Source: an uncultured Eubacteriales bacterium
Lineage (GTDB): Bacteria; Bacillota; Clostridia; Christensenellales; Aristaeellaceae
DNA: 64,000 nt
Assembly: GCA_902781095.1 (NCBI GenBank)
Contig: CACZHW010000007.1
Coordinates: 1 to 64,000 of the forward strand
Reading direction: 5' to 3'
The notes beneath the pieces were generated by a model, which was not told the DNA's origin, did no database searches, and saw only the letters and a program-made list of their open reading frames with translations. Position 1 is the first letter of the stretch; every line of letters starts with the position of its first letter. The translations under genes were made by a program, and so were the position numbers. Shown piece after piece: positions 8,484 through 14,852 of this stretch.

Positions 8484-8514
8484 AGCCCCGGTCATCACGA
8501 CTGGGGCTTTTTTT
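8484..8514. terminator. Terminator of the R-M operon, shared with a convergent gene
   Basis: Stem AGCCCCGGTC / GACTGGGGCT (one G-T pair), loop ATCAC, then seven T on the plus strand. The stop codon of the convergent minus-strand gene lies inside the hairpin at 8495-8497. Confidence 0.9.
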
Positions 8515-9718
8515 CTGCCTGTTCACCGAGTCTTCTGCGCCGTTGGCCAGCGGCACTGCGACATTGTGTACTACAGTATTCCTTATTCGTTTTGGTTCTA
8601 TCGGTAAGAAAGAATACATCACGCTTGCAGTTAGGGTTGGCGCAGCGCTTGTACATCTTTATTCCTGGCTTCATATAGAAGATTGCAAAATAAAGTGCTT
8701 GGAGCAGAGTTTCTATCTTCCATTTGGGAGCAAGTCCCTCACCGTCATACTGCATATGAATACTGCTTATATTGTGATTGATTTCATTACTCAATACCAT
8801 GCGCGCTACTTTAGGCAATGCCTTTTTTAAGTTATCATTCAAAGAGAACTGCGCCTTTGGATCATAGTATGTAATGCTATCGAGGTCGACGTAATCGATG
8901 ATTCCCGCTTGATTCTGATAGTTCATATAAAAATCCACTATAGGTGCCCAATCAGATTGCTTTTTCATCGTGCTTATGTATGCAAAGAACAAATTCCGGT
9001 AATTGCTACTTCCTTGTCCTGGGATGGTTCCGAAGCTACCCATCTGCATCTGATTATACAAATCATGTGACACTTCCGCTCTGCCAGAGGACGATATCGA
9101 ATCACTCACTTCAAAATTTCCGTTTTCAAGAATACTGTCACGGTCACCACGGAAATCCCTTAGCGGAATAGGCTTTCGTAATAGTTCATTTAGTGCATGC
9201 GGACAAGTAACATACCTCATACCCTCAAGGTCAAGTTCAATCGGATCATCATAGAGCAGGTAAGTCATTGCCTGGAACATGCGCATCTGCTCATAAATGT
9301 TTTTACCATCGATAGCATTCATTAGATTCACGGTTGCTTTAATTCGCCTAATTATTTTCATCAATGCATTGAACTCAATAGCTTCATAGTTCTGAAAGCT
9401 GATCGGCAGAATGAAGCCTGCCTTTTCTATAAGGCGAATAACGCCATCAGCATCGCCTTCCTTTAATGCAAGAACCTGGCCGAGTATGTTTTTTATGATC
9501 ACTCGACCTTGGGGGCCTGTCAGATTCAGTCCATCTTTATCGGAATACGAAAAGTGAATAGGTCGATCCGAAAGGCTATAGATTTTCAATGTAGTTTCCG
9601 GCGGTTCTCCGGGGACTACGTTTTTTGTGTCCTTTTCACATTTGCAAGCGTTGCTATCAAGCTCAAACAGATTGTTCACAAAAATCTCTGAAAAAACACT
9701 TGACATGGGCTTGCTCAT
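8495..9718 (-). CDS. Protein with C-terminal zinc ribbon, unknown function
   Basis: A 407-residue protein that I cannot assign to a named family. The C-terminus carries a clear zinc-binding ribbon: C-x4-C ('CANPNC') followed after 18 residues by C-x3-C ('CSTQC') and an Arg-rich tail 'RSAAGQRRRR'. This resembles the CGNR-type zinc finger seen at the end of regulatory proteins. The rest is soluble and mainly helical with no membrane segment. The start ATG has GGAG 11 bases upstream. It is convergent with the LlaJI-type operon and shares its terminator; base composition is equally AT-rich, so it probably arrived with that operon. A DNA- or RNA-binding accessory role in the same defence locus is only inference. 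Confidence 0.55.
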   Translation of the reverse strand: MSKPMSSVFSEIFVNNLFELDSNACKCEKDTKNVVPGEPPETTLKIYSLSDRPIHFSYSDKDGLNLTGPQGRVIIKNILGQVLALKEGDADGVIRLIEKAGFILPISFQNYEAIEFNALMKIIRRIKATVNLMNAIDGKNIYEQMRMFQAMTYLLYDDPIELDLEGMRYVTCPHALNELLRKPIPLRDFRGDRDSILENGNFEVSDSISSSGRAEVSHDLYNQMQMGSFGTIPGQGSSNYRNLFFAYISTMKKQSDWAPIVDFYMNYQNQAGIIDYVDLDSITYYDPKAQFSLNDNLKKALPKVARMVLSNEINHNISSIHMQYDGEGLAPKWKIETLLQALYFAIFYMKPGIKMYKRCANPNCKRDVFFLTDRTKTNKEYCSTQCRSAAGQRRRRLGEQAEKKPQS

Positions 9719-9981
9719 TGGCTCAACGCTCCTTATATCAAAACCAGCAACATTATATGGTCTCAGGTGCCAGTTCCGTATTATCCTTCTACATTGTACT
9801 CGTCAATTACACAGAAGTCAATATAAAAGCGGCAACAAGCTTTATTAATGTTGCTGCTATTTTTTATATATCCGTAAACTTTTTGGATTTTTATAATGGG
9901 AAGTGCTTCAGGATGAATGATCTCCGCGCGGTAAAACGCAGCGAGGAAATTTCTCTCAGATGGTTGCCAGCCTGACCGGAA
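9719..9981. other. AT-rich intergenic region with a candidate -10 box
   Basis: No gene is seen. A consensus -10 TATAAT lies at 9892-9897, but no convincing -35 was found at the right spacing. It is well placed to start a transcript that would enter the foldable region from 9982 and the gene at 10269. Confidence 0.4.
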
Positions 9982-10252
9982 ATGTCCTGTGGTTTATGTC
10001 CGTAAAAGAGTGAGGACATCCTGACCGACCTGAGCATGTCGTTAAACCGTCTCCATCGGAGCTAAAGCTGACCCCATCCGGAAGTGGGTCGTTCGCAGCG
10101 GCAGCAATGGTGAACTGAATAATGAAAGCCAAACCAGCGAACGGTGCGGCCTGACACGAGCGGAGAGTCGAAAAGCTCTTCCGAACGGGTCTGGTTAAGT
10201 GCACCCTTCTTCTGGGCACATCCGGCTCTCCGCTCACAGCGACAACTGTGAG
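9982..10252 (+). ncRNA. Candidate structured RNA or long structured leader
   Basis: This non-coding stretch is packed with complementary segments. Seen directly: ATGTCCT 9982-9988 with AGGACAT 10013-10019; CTCC 10051-10054 with GGAG 10058-10061; GACCC 10070-10074 with GGGTC 10086-10090; AACCAG 10132-10137 with CTGGTT 10191-10196; a perfect 10-bp stem GAGCGGAGAG 10158-10167 with CTCTCCGCTC 10226-10235; and CTCACAG 10233-10239 with CTGTGAG 10246-10252. The 10132/10191 helix crosses the 10158/10226 helix, so a pseudoknot is possible. The last hairpin ends just before the ribosome binding site of the gene at 10269. I do not recognise the class; a HEARO-like or other mobile-element RNA is possible but unproven. 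Confidence 0.45.
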
Positions 10253-10268
10253 AAAGGAGAGCTTGAGG

Positions 10269-10937
10269 ATGAAAGCTCAGAAAAACCACGACAATCCCTG
10301 GAAATCTTACAACAATGAGCCGCTCCGCGAAGGCGAAGTGCTGGTACCCCAACTGGTGGATGACCGCAACTATGCCATCGCCATCGGCGCGAAACCTGAG
10401 AACCTGCGAACATGGTCAAAGGGCGGCGTTTCCTACACGGTGATGTTTGTCCCCGTCCCGGCGGATCAGGAGACGATCAGCCAGCAGGCATTTGACGCAG
10501 CAGTCAACGAACTCCTGGATGAAAAGATCGGCCCCAACCGTCACTCCCGCTGCCTGATTTCACAGCCGGACGGCACAAAGAAAGTCTGCCCGAAGGTCAA
10601 GGATGGCAACCATGCTCCGTGCGCCACTTGCCCTCACAAGGGTGAATATGAGCGCGAGGACAAGAGCACGGTGTCCATTGAAACGCTGAACGAGGACGAG
10701 TACCACCCGATGCAGGCCGCGCCGTCTGCTGAAACGGAAGCACTGGAGATGGCTATCTTCGAAGACCTGGTGGAGTACCTGAAGACCATCAACTCCGATC
10801 TGGCAGATGTTGTAACCCTCGGCTTCCAGGGCTTTGACAAGAAGGATGTTGTCAAGCAACTTCCCGTCAAGTCCAGCCAGGCCTACGACCTGTATGCCAA
10901 AGCTGAGAAACTGACCCGTGAGTTTCTGCGCAAGTAA
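10269..10937 (+). CDS. Mobile-element protein with Cys cluster and sigma-region-4-like C-terminus
   Basis: A 222-residue protein, start chosen at the ATG at 10269 because AAAGGAG lies 9 bases upstream. The middle has a cysteine cluster ('SRCLI', 'KVCPK', 'APCATCPHKGEYE') around residues 90-125 that could hold a metal ion. The C-terminal 70 residues are helical ('EALEMAIFEDLVEYLKTI', then 'DVVTLGFQGFDKKDVVKQL') and recall the layout of sigma-70-like proteins of clostridial integrative elements, which have a similar basic Cys-rich centre followed by a region-4-like helix-turn-helix. That likeness is weak and I would not call it a sigma factor. It follows the foldable RNA region directly and precedes a terminator-like hairpin. 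Probably part of a degraded phage or conjugative element. Confidence 0.5.
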   Translation: MKAQKNHDNPWKSYNNEPLREGEVLVPQLVDDRNYAIAIGAKPENLRTWSKGGVSYTVMFVPVPADQETISQQAFDAAVNELLDEKIGPNRHSRCLISQPDGTKKVCPKVKDGNHAPCATCPHKGEYEREDKSTVSIETLNEDEYHPMQAAPSAETEALEMAIFEDLVEYLKTINSDLADVVTLGFQGFDKKDVVKQLPVKSSQAYDLYAKAEKLTREFLRK

Positions 10938-10951
10938 CCCAAAATGAAAAA

Positions 10952-10978
10952 GGCCCGGCGGCGATGAACCGTCGGGCC
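10952..10978. terminator. Stem-loop after the Cys-cluster gene
   Basis: A 10-bp GC-rich stem (GGCCCGGCGG / CCGTCGGGCC, one G-T pair) with a 7-base loop. It has a T-tract only on the minus strand, so it could end minus-strand transcription as well as stabilise the 3' end of the plus-strand message. Confidence 0.6.
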
Positions 10979-11005
10979 AATCTTGGCTTCATACTATCAC
11001 ACGAA

Positions 11006-11069
11006 CACACGGTAAACCGTGTGAGGGTTCAAACAATCACACTATAAATCGTGTGCCAGTTTGAAACCC
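11006..11069. repeat. Pair of stem-loops with nested inverted repeats
   Basis: CACACGG (11006-11012), TAAA, CCGTGTG (11017-11023) form one perfect hairpin. It is followed by an outer stem GGGTTCAAAC (11025-11034) with GTTTGAAACCC (11059-11069, one bulged A), enclosing an inner CACAC (11038-11042) with GTGTG (11051-11055). The two units share the CACAC...GTGTG core, so the second may be a diverged copy of the first. The surrounding 10,979-11,167 contains no gene. The element sits at the cut end of the MmeI-like gene, so a recombination site or a small RNA are both possible. Confidence 0.5.
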
Positions 11070-11167
11070 CTTTCCCGGCGCATAGGGGAAGTAAAGCATC
11101 CGTGCCGAAGGTGCAGTTTCCATCCAGGCAAAAGAAAAAGGCCTGTCCATAACGGAGAAGCCTTATA

Positions 11168-12382
11168 TCAAGCCGCTTTCTGGCCTGTTACCCCTTCATG
11201 GGTCTGTATCGAATCCGGTAGCTTAGCATCCAAAAAAAGCAGGGACGCAATTTTATCCTGAAACGCACGCAAGCGCTGTTCCCGCGTCCGCTCCACCTGT
11301 ATAGCCTTTATGGTTTCCAATTCAACTTTCAGGTCGTTCAGGAACAACGGGTCAATGACTTTATGGATGTTTTCAATACTGGTATAGTGCATACCGCCCT
11401 TGCGCCGGGTTTCCGGGTTCAACGTCGATTCAAAAACAGCGCCAAAAATGGTTGGGCTTATTTCGCTCCAGTCAAACGCCGCGCTTGCCTTGTTCAGCAG
11501 CAGGTCATAAATTTCAGGATTGAACCGGGGGATTTCAATGTTTTCGTCGCTGAACAAACCACCGTTCACATACGGGAATACGGCAAGTTCATCATCCATA
11601 TAGGGGTCACGGTCTTCAACGGGCGTGTCCAACACGCGGAACAGGTCAATCAACGCCTGCCGTGCCTTTGAAAGCCCGTTGCGCTGCATGTAGTCATGGA
11701 ATATCAGGCGTTTGCCGAATATGCCTGCGTCTTCGGCATACAGGCAGAAAACAAGGCGGACACACAGTTGATTCAGGCTTTGCAGACTGTGTTCGTTTGT
11801 CGGGTCTTTGTATTCTTTCAAGAAAGCGTCATACAGCTTGCCCACAAGTTCGCCTGCCTGTATGGAAATCTCCATTTCCTTTTGCAGCGTCAGGTCTTCT
11901 TTGTGCACAAGGAATTCCAGCAAATAATACTGTGTCGGCAGGTCTTCCAGCTTTACTATAATGGGTTCGGTTTGTGGGCGAACCATATCATAAATATGGA
12001 ATTCAGCAAAATTGCATATGACAACCCATTTCGGCACAGCGTCACGCCCTTTTTCATCCAACAAAGCATGAATATAGCGCTGCGCCTGTTGGCGCGGGGT
12101 CAACAGCGTGCCGTCAGATTGCTTGATAGGATTTTTCAGGTCTTTGTTTATGCTTTTCTGCTCAATCAGAACATGGGTTGCCGGAATATATCCATCTATA
12201 AAACTGGTATGGTCAAGGTGAACTTGATCTTCAAACGAAATGAATTCCGCCGCGTGTTCCACGCCGAAAACATCCGTCAGCAGGGAAAGCCAAAACTTTT
12301 GACTTTCACCCTTTTCATAGCCCTTGCCTTTCCAGTAATCCGCAAAGTGCTTTGCTGCTGCGCGTTGCTGCACGTCGTTCAT
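11168..12382 (-). CDS. MmeI-like (type IIL) restriction-modification enzyme, C-terminally truncated
   Basis: A 404-residue product matching the front of MmeI/YeeA-type single-chain restriction-modification enzymes. A nuclease centre is visible as D63 followed by E74-Q-K76 in 'FIDGYIPATHVLIEQKS'. A helical spacer follows, then the conserved run-in to the methyltransferase, 'GGMHYTSIENIHKVIDPLF' and 'FQDKIASLLFLD'. In intact family members this continues immediately into the SAM-binding motif (PACGSGNF) and a target-recognition domain, giving about 900 residues. Here the sequence departs right after FLD and stops after 20 unrelated residues, so methyltransferase and specificity parts are lost. 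The start has GGAGG just upstream. The protein cannot act as a normal MmeI-like enzyme unless a partner supplies the rest. Confidence 0.75.
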   Translation of the reverse strand: MNDVQQRAAAKHFADYWKGKGYEKGESQKFWLSLLTDVFGVEHAAEFISFEDQVHLDHTSFIDGYIPATHVLIEQKSINKDLKNPIKQSDGTLLTPRQQAQRYIHALLDEKGRDAVPKWVVICNFAEFHIYDMVRPQTEPIIVKLEDLPTQYYLLEFLVHKEDLTLQKEMEISIQAGELVGKLYDAFLKEYKDPTNEHSLQSLNQLCVRLVFCLYAEDAGIFGKRLIFHDYMQRNGLSKARQALIDLFRVLDTPVEDRDPYMDDELAVFPYVNGGLFSDENIEIPRFNPEIYDLLLNKASAAFDWSEISPTIFGAVFESTLNPETRRKGGMHYTSIENIHKVIDPLFLNDLKVELETIKAIQVERTREQRLRAFQDKIASLLFLDAKLPDSIQTHEGVTGQKAA

Positions 12383-12512
12383 GGGTGAACCTCCATAAAG
12401 CTACTTACAAAAGCTCGTTAAATTGTACCACACAAGCGCCGTGCCTGCAATGAAAAGAAAAGGCGCAAGGTTAAATCCTGCGCCTGCCCTGTATGTGCTC
12501 ATTCCAACAATC

Positions 12513-12788
12513 CTATTGCCGCTTGCAGTACAGCGTTATATCCTGCTTATACCCTTCAAAGGGATCAATCCGGGTAACGCTGTACTTCACGCCGTTATAC
12601 TCCACATAGCAGGCCGTTGTCAGGCCAGCCCGGTAATTGATGGTAAACAACACTTCTTCATCATACCTGTACGCCACCGCCGCGAAAAATTCCTTGCCGG
12701 ATAGCTGCCGGAAATACGCCCACACGTTCAAGGCCACGGGTTCAGTTACCTTTGTCGTGTAGCCGTTGCCATTCGGAAGGTACTTGCG
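12513..12788 (-). pseudogene. Phage head-tail adaptor remnant
   Basis: The reading 'EPVALNVWAYFRQLSGKEFF', then 'VLFTINYRAGLTTACYVEYN' and 'YSVTRIDPFEGYKQDITLYC', is the pattern of small phage head-tail adaptor (head closure) proteins, normally about 110 residues. Family-like sequence extends upstream of the only possible start (GTG at 12737) to base 12788, where an in-frame stop TGA (12789-12791) breaks it, so the true N-terminus has been lost. No ribosome binding site is seen before the GTG. It is the rightmost recognisable phage piece and lies near the edge of the island. Confidence 0.65.
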
Positions 12789-12995
12789 TCAGTCAGGTCG
12801 GTTGTAACAGACAGAAGCTTATACCACGGTCAAGCCTAAATCACCCTGACCCTCAGCGGAGGGCAAAGGATGCTTATCATGGAATGCTTTGACAGACAGG
12901 AGAAGAAGTATAAGCATCACGGTTATACGTAAAGTGAGGAGTTCAGCCTGAAGAAAACCTTGATCGTACGGGCTTGAAAAGTACGCAAAGGCAGA
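12789..12995. other. Island-to-chromosome transition, no clear gene
   Basis: No convincing gene. A 20-codon frame at 12870-12932 has a GGAGGG site 6 bases upstream and may be the front of a cut gene. No tRNA or integrase that would mark a conventional attachment site is seen. GC content rises from here on and stays high to the end of the window. Confidence 0.4.
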
Positions 12996-13035
12996 AAGAA
13001 GCCCTTCCGGCCGCGTGATACCGGAAGGGCTTCTT
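12996..13035 (-). terminator. Terminator of the sugar ABC transporter operon
   Basis: A perfect 15-bp stem (12996-13010 with 13021-13035) with a 10-base loop, followed on the minus strand by a T-rich stretch. It lies 17 bases past the stop of the last permease gene. Confidence 0.85.
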
Positions 13036-13052
13036 GTTCTGATTCGCAGTCT

Positions 13053-13886
13053 TTAGCCTTTCACCGACCCCTCGGTCAGCCCGGACTTCTGCGCGAGCTG
13101 GAGGATGAGGTAGATGAGGATGCTGGGGATGATGACCAGCGTCGTGCCGGCCAGCACGACCTGCCACGGGGTGGACAGACCGTCGGAGACGGGCAGCTGG
13201 GCGACGGAGACCATCAGCGTGTGCTTGGCGTTGGCGCGCAGGAACAGGATAGGCCAGAAGAAGTCGTTCCAGCGGGCGATGAGCGTGAGCGACGCCCAGG
13301 AGGCCAGCGCGGGCTGCACGATGGGCACCACGACGCGCCAGAAGATGCCGAATTCGCTGCAGCCGTCGATGCGCGCTGCGTCGATGATTTCATCCGGCAC
13401 GGCGAGCATGTACTGGCGCAGGTAGAAGATACCGATGGCCGTCGCCATACGGGGGATGATCAGCGACCAGAGGCTGTCGATCATGCCCACCCTTCGCATG
13501 ATGACGAACAGCGGGATGGCGCCCGCCTCCGCGCTGACCATCATGGTGGCGATGACGAAATAGAACAGCGCGTTCCGGCCGGGGAAGCGGTACTTGGCGA
13601 AGGCGAACCCGGCCAGCGCGCAGAAAAACAGCGTGGTGATGGTTCCGATGATGGTGGTGAACAGGCTGTTGAAGGCGTTCTGCCACACCGGAATGAGTTC
13701 CCACAGGCGGCGGTAGTTCGCCAGCGTGGGCGTGACGATCCTGAGGGCGTTGAAGCCCGTGATGCTCTCGCCGACCGTCTTGACGGAGATGACGCACATC
13801 CACAGGACGGGGAAGAGGCACAGCGCCACGATGAAGATCATGAGGAAGTGGATGACGAAGGAGACGGTTTTCTGCCTGCTTTTCAT
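13053..13886 (-). CDS. Carbohydrate ABC transporter permease (CUT1, MalG type)
   Basis: An inner-membrane permease of 277 residues with six predicted membrane segments. The first is 'VIHFLMIFIVALCLFPVLWM'. The cytoplasmic EAA loop that contacts the ATPase is 'DEIIDAARIDGCSEFGIFWR' near residue 165. Length and layout fit the MalG-type partner of CUT1 sugar importers. An AAGGAGGGG site lies before the ATG. It is the last gene of a minus-strand operon, 12 bases after the MalF-type gene. No ATPase gene is present in the operon, which is common in clostridia where one shared MsmX-like ATPase serves many CUT1 transporters; the substrate is not evident. Confidence 0.92.
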   Translation of the reverse strand: MKSRQKTVSFVIHFLMIFIVALCLFPVLWMCVISVKTVGESITGFNALRIVTPTLANYRRLWELIPVWQNAFNSLFTTIIGTITTLFFCALAGFAFAKYRFPGRNALFYFVIATMMVSAEAGAIPLFVIMRRVGMIDSLWSLIIPRMATAIGIFYLRQYMLAVPDEIIDAARIDGCSEFGIFWRVVVPIVQPALASWASLTLIARWNDFFWPILFLRANAKHTLMVSVAQLPVSDGLSTPWQVVLAGTTLVIIPSILIYLILQLAQKSGLTEGSVKG

Positions 13887-13898
13887 GGGATCCCCTCC

Positions 13899-14768
13899 TT
13901 ATATCTCGCCGAGCCTGCGGCGGACGGCGAACTGGACGAAGGAGATCAGCAGCAGGATGACGATCAGCACGCAGCCGAGCGCCGAACCGTACCCCAGCTT
14001 GAAGGTTTTGAAGGCCGTGGTGTACATGAGCTGGAAGAGCGACGTGTTGGAGGAACCGGGCCCCGCGAGCACGTACGCCTCGTTAAAGAGCTTCCAGGCG
14101 TCCACGGTGATGGTGACGAAGCAGAAGAACAGGATGTTGGAGAGCAGGGGCAACGTGATGCGGAAGAACCGCTGCACGGCGGAAGCACCGTCCACCGTCG
14201 CCGCCTCGTAGTACTCCTCCGGGATGTTGAGCAGGCCGGAGAGCACGATCTGGGTAAACCACGGGGTGAGGCGCCAGACGAAGAGCACCTCCACCGGAAT
14301 GCGCGCGTATTTGCTGCTGGTGAGCCAGGGGATGCGCTCGCCGCCCAGGCTGGTGAGGATGCCGTTGATGAGGCCGGCGTTCTCCTCGAAGAGCATACCG
14401 AAGATGAGGCCCATCGCGACGCTGGCGCAGACGTACGGCAGGAAGGTCGCCGTCTTGAAGAACTGGCGCGCGCGCAGCAGGCGGGAGTTCAGCATGGTGG
14501 CGATCATCACGGAGAAGACCATGATCAAGACGACGCTCACCAGCCAGTAGAGGGTGGTGTTGCGGATGGAGTCCTTGAACATGTAGTCGTTCATCATCAG
14601 CCGGTAATTGGCCAGGCCGACCGGCTTCATCTTCTTGAGCCCGTTCCAGTCCACAAAGCTGATCCGGAAGGTCCAGACGGTGGGGATCAGCTGGAAGACG
14701 AGGAACAGGATGAAGAAGGGGGAGATGAACAGATAGGGATAACGGTACTTTTTTAGTGTCTTGAGCAT
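13899..14768 (-). CDS. Carbohydrate ABC transporter permease (CUT1, MalF type)
   Basis: A membrane permease of 289 residues using the ATG at 14768, where GAGGT lies 7 bases upstream and the sequence starts with the usual basic 'MLKTLKKYRYPYLFISPFFI'. A further upstream ATG falls within an intergenic stem-loop and is unlikely to be used. The EAA loop is 'EYYEAATVDGASAVQRFFR' near residue 200. Six membrane segments are predicted. Together with the next gene it forms the heterodimeric channel of a CUT1 sugar importer fed by the binding protein encoded upstream. Confidence 0.92.
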   Translation of the reverse strand: MLKTLKKYRYPYLFISPFFILFLVFQLIPTVWTFRISFVDWNGLKKMKPVGLANYRLMMNDYMFKDSIRNTTLYWLVSVVLIMVFSVMIATMLNSRLLRARQFFKTATFLPYVCASVAMGLIFGMLFEENAGLINGILTSLGGERIPWLTSSKYARIPVEVLFVWRLTPWFTQIVLSGLLNIPEEYYEAATVDGASAVQRFFRITLPLLSNILFFCFVTITVDAWKLFNEAYVLAGPGSSNTSLFQLMYTTAFKTFKLGYGSALGCVLIVILLLISFVQFAVRRRLGEI

Positions 14769-14785
14769 GGCAGTGACCTCACAGG

Positions 14786-14817
14786 GCGGATGGGGCCATT
14801 TGCATGGCCCCATCCGC
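14786..14817 (-). promoter_or_regulatory. Intergenic stem-loop between binding-protein and permease genes
   Basis: A perfect 14-bp stem (14786-14799 with 14804-14817) and a 4-base loop, without a T-tract in the direction of transcription. Such structures behind binding-protein genes commonly protect the upstream message and reduce permease expression; that role here is inference. Confidence 0.6.
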
Positions 14818-14852
14818 AAAATGTGCTGGTACAGACAGGGCAGAGGGCAGCC

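Noticed and set aside
10132..10252. HEARO/omega RNA of an IscB-type system
   Set aside because: The pseudoknot-like pairing is suggestive, but no IscB/IsrB gene is nearby and I could not match the conserved core from memory, so it is listed only as an unclassified structured RNA.
11006..11069. CRISPR array
   Set aside because: Only two imperfect stem-loops, no regular spacers and no cas genes.
12870..12932. A 20-codon frame with a GGAGGG site at the island edge
   Set aside because: Too short and without a recognised family; kept only as a note in the transition region.
1..12990. Complete prophage or integrative element
   Set aside because: Only isolated and mostly broken phage genes are present; no integrase, portal, terminase or attachment repeats were found within the window.
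13221..14756. A 511-codon plus-strand frame across the sugar permease genes
   Set aside because: Antisense of two permeases with EAA loops; the product is repetitive and charged with no recognisable domain.
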